From assembly GCA_014859685.1 (NCBI GenBank), contig JACUTU010000005.1, forward strand, positions 150,497-214,496: 64,000 bases of DNA, given 5' to 3'. The number at the start of each line of letters is the position of its first letter. The stretch's first letter is position 1. A program made the position numbers and the translations under genes. The notes below the pieces were generated by a model, which worked only from the letters and a program-made list of their open reading frames with translations, was not told the DNA's origin and made no database searches. This DNA is from Sulfurospirillum sp. GTDB taxonomy: Bacteria > Campylobacterota > Campylobacteria > Campylobacterales > Sulfurospirillaceae. Positions 36,328 to 46,307 of the stretch are shown here, one piece after another.

Positions 36328-38751
36328 TGCCCGCACTAGTGTGTGTTCCAAAACTTCTTCTATGTGCGTTATCGGAAGTATCTGCATTTTTGCTTTCACT
36401 TCATCTGGAATATCTTTAAGATCTCTCTCAAAATTTTTCTTTGGTATAAGCGCTAAGTTAATTTTGGCTTTAAAAGCTGCGATCAGTTTTTCTTTGAGTC
36501 CACCTATTGGCAATACTTTTCCACTTAAAGTAAGTTCGCCAGTCATTGCTACATCACTTCTTACTTTATATTCACCGAGAATAGAAGCGATCGCACATGC
36601 CATAGTGATACCCGCACTTGGACCATCTTTTGGTGTTGCCCCTTCTGGTACATGTAAGTGCAAATCAAAACGCCTATAAATCTCGCTTGCCTCAAGATTA
36701 CTAACCTTTTCATCTATCTCTTTTTGGCTTAGTGGTATAAGCGATGGCTTTATGGTAAGCTTTTTCTCATCAATCAAAACTTTCACAACACTCAAGGCTA
36801 TCTTTGCAGACTCTTTCATCACTTCCCCTAAAGAGCCAGTGATTTGCATTGCACCTTTGCCTTTGATTTTAAGTGCTTCAACACGCAAAACATCTCCGCC
36901 AACACTCGTCCATGCTAGACCATTGACTTGACCAATTGTATCTTTTCTGTCTCTCTCTTCTATTTCAAAAACTTTTTTCTCTAAAAATTGTTCCAAATTT
37001 GCAAGTGAAATTGAAATTTTTTTGATGGAAGGATCAATCAACAACTGTTTTGCAACTTTTCTCAGTATCTCAGCAACTCTTCTGCGAAGATTTCTCACAC
37101 CTGCCTCTCGCGTATAGTTTGCGATAATTATCTCAAGCGCGGTTTTGCTAAAAGTTATTTCAGAGTTTTTTAACCCATGTTTTTTTAATTCTTGCGGTAT
37201 AAGATATTTTTTCAAAATTTCAAGTTTTTCCTGAGGCGTATAAGAACTTAAAAATATAAACTCCATCCTATCACGCAAAGGCGCAGGAATAGAACCGACA
37301 TCATTTGCAGTTGCAATAAAAACTACCTTGCTCAAATCAAGATTGAAATTGAGATAATAATCCCTAAATCGATTATTTTGTTCAGGATCTAAAATTTCTA
37401 AAAGCGCCGCAGTTGGATCACCTCTATAGTTTTTTGCTACTTTGTCTATTTCATCAAGCACCATAACAGGATTCATTTGCTTAGCTTCGATCAGCCCTTG
37501 CACAATGCGTCCAGGCATCGCTCCGATATAAGTTCGACGATGACCCCTGAGTTCATTTACATCTTCTAAACCACCTAAAGCTATGCGAACAAGTTCTCGT
37601 TTAAGTGCTTTTGCGATGGAATTTGCTAGTGAAGTTTTACCAACACCCGGAGGTCCTGCAAAACAAAGTATCGCACCTCGACCTGTTTTGTCTTTGATGC
37701 CCCTTCTTGCAAGCAATTCACGAACAGCAAAATACTCTTCTATACGCTCTTTTGGTTTTTCAAGCGAGTAGTGATCACGATCAAGTTGGGCTTTGACTTC
37801 CAAGATGTCAAGATCTTTTTTTGCAAGCTGATCAAAGGGGATCTCGATAACCCAATCTAGATAGCTTTGGATCATATTTGCATCGCTTGAGTCTGGATGC
37901 ATTCGAGAAAGCTTGTCTATCTGCTTCTTGATCTCCTTGTAAGCATCTTCATCCATAGTATCTTTTTTTATCTCAAGCTTATCGCGGTACTCTTGGATCT
38001 CTTCTTCTCTTTGATTGTCGCTACCCAATTCTTGCTGGATCTGCTTGAGTTGTTCTTTGAGAAAATACTCTTTATTGACTTTTTCTATGCGTGAATGCAC
38101 TTTTGTTTTAATCTCTTTTTGCAACTTATTGGCTTCGATGATATCTATCAAAAATTCAACAAGCATCAACACGCGCGATTCTGTATCCTCTTCGCAAAAA
38201 AGTGCATATGCTTGCTCTTTTTTAAGATGAATTGCACTTGCTATGAGGTCACAAACACGGTTAAGTTCGATATTTTCTTCGATAGTTTTTAGTAAATCTG
38301 GTGGAAAATAGCTACTTACATGTGAGAGGGTATGTACTTTTTCTTTCAGTACTGAAAGAAGTGCATCTGTTTTTACGCTTCTGTTTGTATCTATTTTGAC
38401 ACTATCAACAAGTCCCACGAGTGGATTTGTACTCACATGTTGGACAATTTTACCCTTACTAAGTCCTTGAAAAAGGATTTTCACTCTACCATCTGGAAAA
38501 GAAACTTTTCGCATAATGGAACCAATTACACCATACTCATAGCACGCTTCAAAGTTTCGTCTGCCTTCATGCGTTTGCTTGGAAGAGACCACCATGATAA
38601 GGGTGTTTTCCTCAAGTGCTTTGTTTGCAGCTAGGATATTTTCGTCATCATTTAAAAAAATAGGTGAAATCATAAATGGATATAAAAATAGATCATCTTC
38701 GATTATGATCGGTAGATTTGATGGAAATGCACCATAATCACTGAGTTTCAT
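36325..38751 (-). CDS. lon: ATP-dependent protease Lon
   Basis: Cytoplasmic AAA+ serine protease that degrades unfolded and regulatory proteins. 808 residues. N-terminal LON substrate domain (about 10-205), helical region, AAA module with Walker [21 protein letters not shown] and Walker [13 protein letters not shown]. Protease domain with the catalytic Ser in [10 protein letters not shown] and Lys in [11 protein letters not shown]. bamD follows upstream of it in transcription order as in Campylobacter. Confidence 0.98.
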   Translation of the reverse strand: MKLSDYGAFPSNLPIIIEDDLFLYPFMISPIFLNDDENILAANKALEENTLIMVVSSKQTHEGRRNFEACYEYGVIGSIMRKVSFPDGRVKILFQGLSKGKIVQHVSTNPLVGLVDSVKIDTNRSVKTDALLSVLKEKVHTLSHVSSYFPPDLLKTIEENIELNRVCDLIASAIHLKKEQAYALFCEEDTESRVLMLVEFLIDIIEANKLQKEIKTKVHSRIEKVNKEYFLKEQLKQIQQELGSDNQREEEIQEYRDKLEIKKDTMDEDAYKEIKKQIDKLSRMHPDSSDANMIQSYLDWVIEIPFDQLAKKDLDILEVKAQLDRDHYSLEKPKERIEEYFAVRELLARRGIKDKTGRGAILCFAGPPGVGKTSLANSIAKALKRELVRIALGGLEDVNELRGHRRTYIGAMPGRIVQGLIEAKQMNPVMVLDEIDKVAKNYRGDPTAALLEILDPEQNNRFRDYYLNFNLDLSKVVFIATANDVGSIPAPLRDRMEFIFLSSYTPQEKLEILKKYLIPQELKKHGLKNSEITFSKTALEIIIANYTREAGVRNLRRRVAEILRKVAKQLLIDPSIKKISISLANLEQFLEKKVFEIEERDRKDTIGQVNGLAWTSVGGDVLRVEALKIKGKGAMQITGSLGEVMKESAKIALSVVKVLIDEKKLTIKPSLIPLSQKEIDEKVSNLEASEIYRRFDLHLHVPEGATPKDGPSAGITMACAIASILGEYKVRSDVAMTGELTLSGKVLPIGGLKEKLIAAFKAKINLALIPKKNFERDLKDIPDEVKAKMQILPITHIEEVLEHTLVRA

Positions 38752-38795
38752 ATCGTCTCCTTTGTATTAAGATTGTGTTAAAAATAATTTGAGAT

Positions 38796-39446
38796 TTATT
38801 CAAACATAGAGCGATACCATGGGATATCTGGTTCGATCATTTTTGCCTCACCTAGTGGAGAATTTTTGAGTTTTTCACGATAAAGTTCTGCGGCTTGTGG
38901 TTTGTCAATTCGTTTATAAAGACTAGCGATATTTTCATCAAGATAGTAATTGCCAAGCTCAAGTTTCACAAGCATTGTCTCAACCATAGCCTTATATTGT
39001 GAGGTTGGATACTGTGCTATAAAAGCTTTGGTTTGGGCTATCGTATCTATGAGCAATTGCTGATTGCGATTTGGGTTTGGGAAGGATTCAAAATTTGCTT
39101 TGATCTTCATAAATCTGGCATATTCACTTCTTTTTTCATTGCCAAATCGCTTGATATACTCATCAAGGTAAAAATTAGCAAGCAAGTATTCCTCTTCACT
39201 CATATGTGCTTGTGACAGGATAAGCATTGCCTCTGGTAAAAGTGGCGAGGCTATATGTTCACTCACTAAGGATGTGTAGGCATCATCTGCTTTTTCTAAT
39301 TCAAGATTTTTGATGTTTTTGATGATTTGCTCATACCAATAACTTGCTGGTTTATTGTAGATTTGTACCTCTTTTTTACTTGCACAGCCACCAAAAAAAA
39401 GTACACCTATTAATGCCAAAACAAACAAAGATACTCTCATCATCAA
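38796..39446 (-). CDS. bamD: Outer membrane assembly lipoprotein BamD-like
   Basis: 216 residues. Lipoprotein signal peptide ending in a lipobox LFFGGC, so C21 or nearby becomes lipidated. The mature part is TPR-like: WYEQIIKNIKNLELEKADDA, LPEAMLILSQAHMSEEEYLL, ANFYLDEYIKRFGNEKRSEY, then FIAQYPTSQYKAMVETMLVK. Matches the BamD/ComL fold. Two possible ATGs in tandem at the start. Lies between lon and fliW as in Campylobacter jejuni. Confidence 0.88.
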   Translation of the reverse strand: MMMRVSLFVLALIGVLFFGGCASKKEVQIYNKPASYWYEQIIKNIKNLELEKADDAYTSLVSEHIASPLLPEAMLILSQAHMSEEEYLLANFYLDEYIKRFGNEKRSEYARFMKIKANFESFPNPNRNQQLLIDTIAQTKAFIAQYPTSQYKAMVETMLVKLELGNYYLDENIASLYKRIDKPQAAELYREKLKNSPLGEAKMIEPDIPWYRSMFE

Positions 39447-39588
39447 ATTCCTTCTATGAATTTTAAAAAAATATTCTATCTCTTTTTTTGTTATTAAAAG
39501 ATAAAAGTTGAATTTTTTTCATAATTGCCGATTTAATGGCATAAAATTAACTTGAAAATGGTACAATTACTACCAAAAAAGGAAGCGC

Positions 39589-39975
39589 ATGCAGTTTCAA
39601 CTCAAGAGTCCAATTCCGGGATTTGACAATATAAAAATAGTAAAATTAGAGAAAATAGATGATTTTTTTACACGCCTCATTTCTTGCGATGACAATACAA
39701 GCTTTATGCTCATAAATCCTTTTTTGCTACGAACTTATGACTTTGAAGTTCCTGAGTATTTTAAAAATATCTTAGACCTTGAGGAAGACACAAAGACACT
39801 TGTTTACAATATCATGATAATTGCCACGCCCATTGAATCATCAACCATAAACTTTATCGCTCCATTTATGTTCAATATAGATAAAAAAATAGCAGCACAA
39901 GTACTACTAGATACAAACAAATACACCAATTTTGGGATCATGGAAAATATTAGTAATTATTTGGAAAAAAAATAA
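39589..39975 (+). CDS. fliW: Flagellar assembly factor FliW
   Basis: Binds CsrA and flagellin to couple flagellin synthesis to assembly. 128 residues: SPIPGFDNIKIVKLEKIDDF, SFMLINPFLLRTYDFEVPEY, LDLEEDTKTLVYNIMIIATP, TINFIAPFMFNIDKKIAAQV. AAAGGA before the ATG. No csrA in the window. Divergent from bamD. Confidence 0.93.
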   Translation: MQFQLKSPIPGFDNIKIVKLEKIDDFFTRLISCDDNTSFMLINPFLLRTYDFEVPEYFKNILDLEEDTKTLVYNIMIIATPIESSTINFIAPFMFNIDKKIAAQVLLDTNKYTNFGIMENISNYLEKK

Positions 39976-40043
39976 ATAATTTAAAGATATTTTTAACGCA
40001 TAAAGATGTAGAATTGTACTAAAGCACACACAAGGAGATTTAC

Positions 40044-43000
40044 ATGTATATTTTACGAAACCGATCAAGAACAAATAAAAAAAGTAGCCTGTCCCCATTT
40101 TTGTTTATTGCTTTGTTTTTTATGTATTCACATCTTGGGGCTATAGACTTTACATGTGCCAATCCGAAAACATTTGATGTTGCAACCTCCAAAGAAAATA
40201 AAAAAGTCAAATATAATGTAAATGGAAATATTAAGATTTTTGGTAATTCTATTTTGTGTGCTGATAATGATAAAAATGGTATTTGCACAGATCCAGGTAC
40301 AAAACGAAATAATGATATCTATATGATAAATAGCGATATAGACACTAATGCAGATACATTTAACTCTTCCTCATCCAAGCTTACTTTACCGGAAAATGCA
40401 CAAGTTTTATGGGCTGGATTATACTGGCAAGGAATGTTAAAAAGTGGAACAGATGCTTCAAAAGAAAATGCAGGGAAAGTAAAATTCGCTACACCAAATA
40501 TGCCTGCAGATAGTTATATTGATGTAAATACTTCTGATTCGTCTTATAGTTTTAATTGGGTTTATTATACATCTGAAAGATTTTATTATCAAGCAAATAT
40601 AGATATCACAGAAGAGGTGAAGACATCCGGATCTGGATGGTATACTATTGCAAATCTTACAACAAATACAGGACAGCCAAACGGTGGCAGTTATGGAGCT
40701 TGGTCTATTGTTATTGTTTATCGTGATACGACTGCTAGCTTGAAAAACCTTACTGTTTATGATGGCTTTGTGGGTGTTGTAACAGGTGACGACTATACAA
40801 ATGCAACCAATTATGCAAATGATAACAATTGTGCTTCTTCTGGGGTTGGAAGTGAAGTCAGTATTCCACTTAGTGGCTTTTTAACACCTCAATCTGGAAC
40901 TGTAGCTTCCACACTTTTGATGTTTGCTGGAGAAGGGGATCTTGGTAGTACTGGTGATAAATTATCTTTAACAGATTCTTCAAATACTGCTATAAATGTT
41001 TCAAATGGAGCAAATCCTGAGGATGACATATTTAATGCCTCTATATCAACAGATGGAGTTGCTGTTGATGGGGCAAATTTTAATCCTTATTATGGTAGCA
41101 ATTTTTTGGGTATTGATATCGATACTTTTAATGTTAGTAATATTATAGGCAATAACCAATCCGCAACAACCGTTAAGCTCAACACTGTTGGAGATAGCTA
41201 TCATCCGGGTGTTTTTGCTTTTTCTACAGAACTTTACGAGCCTGAAGTATGTTATTTTGAAGAAATTTATTTTGATAATACAAAACTTCTAGTAGGTGAT
41301 AATTATGTCAATATAGGTGAAAAACTTAATTTTGTCGTACAAGTGAAAAATAGAGGGGTTGAAGATGCAAAAGGACTGTTTGTGCAAAATCCTTTTATCT
41401 TACAAGTTGCATATGATGAAAATACGACAACATACAATGATGTGAATGCTACAGATTTTATCCATCAAACAGATGACACACTTGATGATTTTGCAGATTA
41501 CAATGATACTGAAGCTAGGCTCCAACTTTTTATAGGTCATGATGTTAATGCTAGCGCTCCATCTGGTGGAACTCTAGGACACAACGAGAGTATTTCTTTT
41601 GAATATACAGGGCACCCTATTGGTTTACCTGAAAACAACGAAACAGAAATGATTTATTATGTTAGTTATAGAAATGATGTTCTAGGAGTAACTATACCTC
41701 CAACAACTATGCCAAAATGTGAAGACTTTAACTCTACATTTAGAATAAAGTATAATCCTTTTGATGGTGAATTCGATGTCGTAGATTCTCAAGCTAATTT
41801 AGGAATTATAAAAACAAAAATAGCAAATCAAACATTTAATGTTGATCTGATACACCTAAATAGTTCAGCTAGCGCAGTATCACCCGTGAGTGTTTCGGTG
41901 CCAACTCCTATATCTGTTGAAATGTCAGATACATGCGAAGTTGGAAGTGGTATTTTTATAGGTGGTGAAAGTTTTGCTCAAGGTGAAAGTTTTAAAACTC
42001 TCAGTATTGATGCATCAAAAGTTCAAAAGGCAAGTAAGCGTCAATTTTTTGTGATGAGCTTTTTTTCTTGGGATGATCTTTTTACAGCTGCTTCTTTTAA
42101 CTGTCATAATTCAAACATGCAAGCAAATTTAAATGGTGTTCCTCAGTGTCTCAACTCTAGTTCAAAAATTGAATCTGTTTTTGCACCTATCGGCAAAGAT
42201 ATTGCAATATGTATAAGCGGAACAAATAGAGCTTGCGACTCTAACAGCTATGATAATTCGGGAACAAAAGGTTTTATTGAGCCTGAAAAATATAACCATG
42301 ATTATGGATGCATAGCATGCTTAGCGGATCAATTGGGAAAATTTCAATGCTCTAGTGATGACTTTGCTATAAAACCAAATAGTTATGAAATCGACACTTC
42401 TGTTTTACCAAATCCAAACCTCTTGAAAGCTGGTGAGGACTATAATCTTAGTGTTGATGCGATACAATTTGGAAATAACAACCCTACTCCAGATTACAAT
42501 CAAACAAAAGCAAATCTTCAAATATCTGTAGATAAAAGACTTCCTGATGGCATAACCATAGACAACACACTGCATGGAACTATCTCTTTTGCTGCATCAA
42601 ACTTCACTTTTTCAAACGGTACAACTTCCGACATGGGCATAACTTACGATGATGTTGGAATAATTAGTATCAAGGTAAGCGATATTGATTGGGCTGCTGT
42701 TGATTCAGATGATACTCCTTTAGCAGACAGAACAATCACAGGTGAAGCAAATGTAACATTTATACCACACGACTTTAATATTACAAATATAAATATTACA
42801 AATGAATTAAACGGTAATTTTACATATCTTTCAAGTGATTTAAATATGTCTGCAAAAATTCCATTGCTATTGAGAGCACAAAACAAGCAAGGCAATAATA
42901 CAAAAAATTATTCAGATGGACTTTTTGAAAAAAATATCTCACTGAATGCTTTTATCCACGCAACAGCAATCAATAAAGATGCAAATATAAGCTCACCAAT

Positions 43001-43673
43001 AAATATAAATCTTGATTTTACAGATGGCAACAGCACACTAGCATGGAATGATGCGAATGTTTTAAAATTTAACTTTGAGAGAAGTCTTACACAAACAATT
43101 GAGCCTTTCGATGTCAATGGAACTGAACTGAATGTGACAGCTATTGATACTGACCATGTTTATGGAGAATCAAATCAAAGTGCCTTAGGCACAGCTACTT
43201 TCTACTATGGTCGCGCGCATGCTCCTGATTATACATTTGCTGGTGATAGTGGTACGGCTCGGATCTATTATGAAGTGTACTGTAAAGATTGCAATAAGAG
43301 TAATTTTAACATCAGCAACGCTGAAAGCATCGATAGTATTAATTGGTATCAAAATCTTTTACATGTAAGTGCGGCTGGTGTGGCAAATCCCATTCCAAAT
43401 CAAGTTGCCAAATTTCAATCTTTTGCAACAACAACAATCGATCCATTTTTAAATCAATTGCTCAGTCTGAAAAACACAACCGCAAGACCGTTTATAGATC
43501 AAATCATGCTCAATCCACCTTCTTGGCTAGAGCATTATCCTACGAATTTTACTGTTGAGTTTTTAGGAAAAGGCGATTGGGCTGGTGCTGGAAGTGTTTC
43601 GGACACTAATGTTTCAGGTGGTCACACACATAACACGGTTCCAAATAGAGTAAACAAAAGGTTAGATTGGTGA
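40044..43673 (+). CDS. Large exported surface protein of pilin cassette
   Basis: 1209 residues; not assigned to a named family with certainty. Signal peptide at about 15-33, cut near LGA|ID. A calcium-site-like loop DNDKNGICTD occurs near residue 73. The next part (AQVLWAGLYWQG, GSYGAWSIVIVYRD, LKNLTVYDGFVGV) recalls N-terminal modules of large adhesin-like proteins with DUF11-type repeats. Cysteine pairs are spread throughout; many N-D-T-rich beta segments follow. The C-terminus (GKGDWAGAGSVS...NRVNKRLDW) has no LPXTG or membrane anchor. The next gene, a pseudopilin, starts before its stop. By position it corresponds to a PilY1-like tip protein; that is inference. Confidence 0.7.
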   Translation: MYILRNRSRTNKKSSLSPFLFIALFFMYSHLGAIDFTCANPKTFDVATSKENKKVKYNVNGNIKIFGNSILCADNDKNGICTDPGTKRNNDIYMINSDIDTNADTFNSSSSKLTLPENAQVLWAGLYWQGMLKSGTDASKENAGKVKFATPNMPADSYIDVNTSDSSYSFNWVYYTSERFYYQANIDITEEVKTSGSGWYTIANLTTNTGQPNGGSYGAWSIVIVYRDTTASLKNLTVYDGFVGVVTGDDYTNATNYANDNNCASSGVGSEVSIPLSGFLTPQSGTVASTLLMFAGEGDLGSTGDKLSLTDSSNTAINVSNGANPEDDIFNASISTDGVAVDGANFNPYYGSNFLGIDIDTFNVSNIIGNNQSATTVKLNTVGDSYHPGVFAFSTELYEPEVCYFEEIYFDNTKLLVGDNYVNIGEKLNFVVQVKNRGVEDAKGLFVQNPFILQVAYDENTTTYNDVNATDFIHQTDDTLDDFADYNDTEARLQLFIGHDVNASAPSGGTLGHNESISFEYTGHPIGLPENNETEMIYYVSYRNDVLGVTIPPTTMPKCEDFNSTFRIKYNPFDGEFDVVDSQANLGIIKTKIANQTFNVDLIHLNSSASAVSPVSVSVPTPISVEMSDTCEVGSGIFIGGESFAQGESFKTLSIDASKVQKASKRQFFVMSFFSWDDLFTAASFNCHNSNMQANLNGVPQCLNSSSKIESVFAPIGKDIAICISGTNRACDSNSYDNSGTKGFIEPEKYNHDYGCIACLADQLGKFQCSSDDFAIKPNSYEIDTSVLPNPNLLKAGEDYNLSVDAIQFGNNNPTPDYNQTKANLQISVDKRLPDGITIDNTLHGTISFAASNFTFSNGTTSDMGITYDDVGIISIKVSDIDWAAVDSDDTPLADRTITGEANVTFIPHDFNITNINITNELNGNFTYLSSDLNMSAKIPLLLRAQNKQGNNTKNYSDGLFEKNISLNAFIHATAINKDANISSPININLDFTDGNSTLAWNDANVLKFNFERSLTQTIEPFDVNGTELNVTAIDTDHVYGESNQSALGTATFYYGRAHAPDYTFAGDSGTARIYYEVYCKDCNKSNFNISNAESIDSINWYQNLLHVSAAGVANPIPNQVAKFQSFATTTIDPFLNQLLSLKNTTARPFIDQIMLNPPSWLEHYPTNFTVEFLGKGDWAGAGSVSDTNVSGGHTHNTVPNRVNKRLDW

Positions 43674-44365
43674 GCAGAACAGGTTCGTCTTTGATAGAGC
43701 TGATCATTGCTATTGTTGTTATGGGTATAGCAATTATGAGTTTGCCTCTGGTTCTTTCACAAAGTCAAAATAGCAATGCTTTAGCTTTACAGCAAGAAGC
43801 AATACTTGCTACAAAAACAAAGTTGGGCTACCTTTTATCATATGACTGGGACGCAAATTCTTATGATGCAAATGCAAGTTTAGCAAGAGTTTTAGATACA
43901 ACAGGACTAGGAGGTGCTGATAATGCCTTTGATGTCAATGTCACAACAGACATAAGACGCGCAGGTCATGTAAATGCTGATAAACGAAGACGACTTTGGG
44001 ATGTAGGACATAGCAAACGAGCGCCTCTTAATGAATCTGCTGGACTTAATGATATCGATGATTTTCATGGTGTTGATGAAAATATGAGCATAACTTCAGA
44101 AGATATGGACTTTATGTTTAACATTACGCTAAGACCGAGTGTAGCGTATTTGCAAGATAGCCTGAGTGGTGGAAATTATAATGATGCAAATATCTCTTTT
44201 AATTTTGATGCAACAAATGATCAAAATCTTTCAAATCAATCAAACATAAAAATGATCACAGTCTCAACCATAGACACAGCAAGCGGTGGTGATTATGTGA
44301 ACATCACGCTTCGAGCATTTGCTTCAAATATCGGGCAAAATAAATTAGCAAAGAGAGAGTGGTAA
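43667..44365 (+). CDS. Pseudopilin-like protein (PilV/GspI position)
   Basis: Type IV prepilin N-terminus: SRTGSSLIELIIAIVVMGIA, with cleavage expected after Gly and Glu at mature position 5, followed by a single hydrophobic helix. 231-232 residues, globular domain Asp/Asn-rich. Start is TTG 43667 or GTG 43670; AAAGG lies five to eight bases upstream. Overlaps the stop of the 1209-residue protein gene, implying coupled translation. Sequence identity of the globular part to named minor pilins cannot be judged by eye. Confidence 0.82.
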   Translation: MVSRTGSSLIELIIAIVVMGIAIMSLPLVLSQSQNSNALALQQEAILATKTKLGYLLSYDWDANSYDANASLARVLDTTGLGGADNAFDVNVTTDIRRAGHVNADKRRRLWDVGHSKRAPLNESAGLNDIDDFHGVDENMSITSEDMDFMFNITLRPSVAYLQDSLSGGNYNDANISFNFDATNDQNLSNQSNIKMITVSTIDTASGGDYVNITLRAFASNIGQNKLAKREW

Positions 44366-45258
44366 TGAAAAAAGGATTTACCCTATTTGAGCTTGTTATG
44401 GTTATCATCATTATGGGAATTGTGGCAAGCATCGGCGCTGATATCATTGCTTCTTTGTATGCTAATTATGTGAGAACTCGCACGATCAACGCACTTGAAG
44501 CAAAGACAGAGATAACACTTGAACAGATAGCAAAACGCCTTCAATACAGAATAAAAGACAGTACAATAGCTAGAAAATCAAATCAAATAGTTCCTATAGC
44601 AAGCACTATTGTTGATGATACCTTCCCTATCATCGAATGGATAGGCTATAGCAATGAAAGCTTGCTAGGCGCTCCTCGTCCAGGTTGGAGTGGTTTTATA
44701 GATCTTGATCATAGTGACACAAACAAAACAAACCAAACACTCAAAACTTCTGAGAGCAACTTAACCTTAGCAAGTACTATCATGAGTGCTCTTACAAATA
44801 CAGATATAAACTTGAGTGATGAAAATGAAGCGGCACTTGTATTTAAAGGGAGACCATACAACTATACAGATTTTGGATGGGGTGTAGCCAACAATACAGA
44901 TGGCAGTGCAACTATCAAAGTCAAAATTTTTGGCACATCACTTGATACTTTACAAGTAAGCAATGATACAAATTTAAGCGAAATTTACGAACAATACCAT
45001 TTAGCACATAGTGCTTTTGCCATAGTACCAAGCGATACAAATTCAACAGATTTTAACCTCACTTTACACTACAACTACCAACCATGGCTAAATAAAAACT
45101 ATACAGATGGAAATTCTTCTATTTTAACAGAACATGCAAGCCTTTTTAGGTTTCGCCAAGATCAAACACTCTTACGATTTAAACTTTGTTTGCATGATGC
45201 GAACCAAACAGGCATTGGCGATATAATTGTAGTTTGTAAAGAAAAGGTGGTTTACTAA
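44365..45258 (+). CDS. Pseudopilin-like protein (PilW/GspJ position)
   Basis: MKKGFTLFELVMVIIIMGIV is a classical class-a prepilin leader: cleavage G|FTLFE with Glu at +5. 297 residues. Globular part includes long Asn/Thr/Asp stretches and PGWSGFIDLDHSDTNKT. ATG overlaps the previous stop (TAATG), chosen over an upstream GTG. Larger than typical major pilins, consistent with PilW/GspJ. Confidence 0.82.
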   Translation: MKKGFTLFELVMVIIIMGIVASIGADIIASLYANYVRTRTINALEAKTEITLEQIAKRLQYRIKDSTIARKSNQIVPIASTIVDDTFPIIEWIGYSNESLLGAPRPGWSGFIDLDHSDTNKTNQTLKTSESNLTLASTIMSALTNTDINLSDENEAALVFKGRPYNYTDFGWGVANNTDGSATIKVKIFGTSLDTLQVSNDTNLSEIYEQYHLAHSAFAIVPSDTNSTDFNLTLHYNYQPWLNKNYTDGNSSILTEHASLFRFRQDQTLLRFKLCLHDANQTGIGDIIVVCKEKVVY

Positions 45259-45710
45259 TGCGTAAAGGATTTAGTTTACTCACGGCTTTGCTTTTTATGA
45301 TTCTCGTTGCCACACTTGGCGCACTTGCTATTTCACTTGCAGCCCAAAGTGCAAAACAAACTAGCGATATTTTTTTACAACAACAAGCGGAACTTCTCGT
45401 ACAAAGTGGAACAGAATATGCACTGCTTGCTCTCTCAGCACACGATCACAGCATTCAGTGTTTGGAAAATATAAATGCCACTTATACACCAGATGGCACA
45501 ACTGTACTTTTTGATATCAACATCTCTATGCGGTATTTTGGCAATGGACTTCCTGCCAATTGTCCAACGCCAAGCGGTATCATAAATGCAAACAATATAG
45601 ACACAAACGAATCAAACCTCACAGTTATGATAGATACCATCGTTACTTCTCGTAGTGACATCTCCACAGAACTTATACGAGTCCACAGACGCACGCTACA
45701 AAAACCTTAA
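45258..45710 (+). CDS. Pseudopilin-like protein without Glu5 (PilX/GspK position)
   Basis: MRKGFSLLTALLFMILVATL is a prepilin-like leader with cleavage G|FSLLT; residue +5 is Thr, not Glu. Loss of Glu5 is a mark of GspK/PilX tip pseudopilins. 150 residues, with QQQAELLVQSGTEYALLAL following the membrane helix as in PilX N-terminal domains. ATG overlaps the previous stop (TAATG). Last gene of the four-gene cassette. Confidence 0.78.
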   Translation: MRKGFSLLTALLFMILVATLGALAISLAAQSAKQTSDIFLQQQAELLVQSGTEYALLALSAHDHSIQCLENINATYTPDGTTVLFDINISMRYFGNGLPANCPTPSGIINANNIDTNESNLTVMIDTIVTSRSDISTELIRVHRRTLQKP

Positions 45711-45788
45711 AATTATCTCCATTTTTAAGCTAAGACTTGTTATACTTTAACCACTAAACCCTAGCGATAGGGCGACAAAGGAGACAAG

Positions 45789-46307
45789 ATGAATTTAAGT
45801 ATTGTAGGTAAACAATTAGAACTTACAGATGCCCTCAAAGGTTATGTAGAAACCGCGAAAGACTCTCTCACAAAATACAATCTAGATATTATTTCCACTA
45901 GATGTGTACTCTCAGCCGATGAAAAAAATGGTAAAAAAGGCTTCAGTGTTGAATTTGCTATCAACTTGGCTCATAAAAATACAATCGTCATTAAACAAAA
46001 AGATAAAGATGTATATGCAGCTATCGATCTAGCTATCGAAAGAGCCAAAAAAGTTCTTCGTCGTCATCACGACAAAGCAACAAGCTACAAAGTCAAAGAA
46101 GAAGAAACGGACACTTCTATATCAGCAGTAGCTGATGATATAGAAGAGATTATTCCAATGCGTCTTGATAGCTACAAGCCGATCGAAGTTGAAGAAGCGC
46201 TCAACCAGCTCAAAGAAAGTCCGCTACAATTTTTAGTCTTCACAGACATGGAAGATAAAATGCGTGTCATTTATAAAAAAAGTGAAAATAAATTCGGTCT
46301 TTACTAA
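45789..46307 (+). CDS. hpf: Ribosome hibernation promoting factor, long form
   Basis: 172 residues. N-terminal HPF/YfiA domain (1-100; MNLSIVGKQLELTDALKGYV, VEFAINLAHKNTIVIKQKDK, YAAIDLAIERAKKVLRRHHD). The C-terminal dimerisation domain (MRLDSYKPIEVEEALNQL, then FLVFTD) marks the long form that forms 100S ribosomes. AAAGGAG before the ATG. Its stop overlaps the recG stop tail to tail. Confidence 0.95.
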   Translation: MNLSIVGKQLELTDALKGYVETAKDSLTKYNLDIISTRCVLSADEKNGKKGFSVEFAINLAHKNTIVIKQKDKDVYAAIDLAIERAKKVLRRHHDKATSYKVKEEETDTSISAVADDIEEIIPMRLDSYKPIEVEEALNQLKESPLQFLVFTDMEDKMRVIYKKSENKFGLY

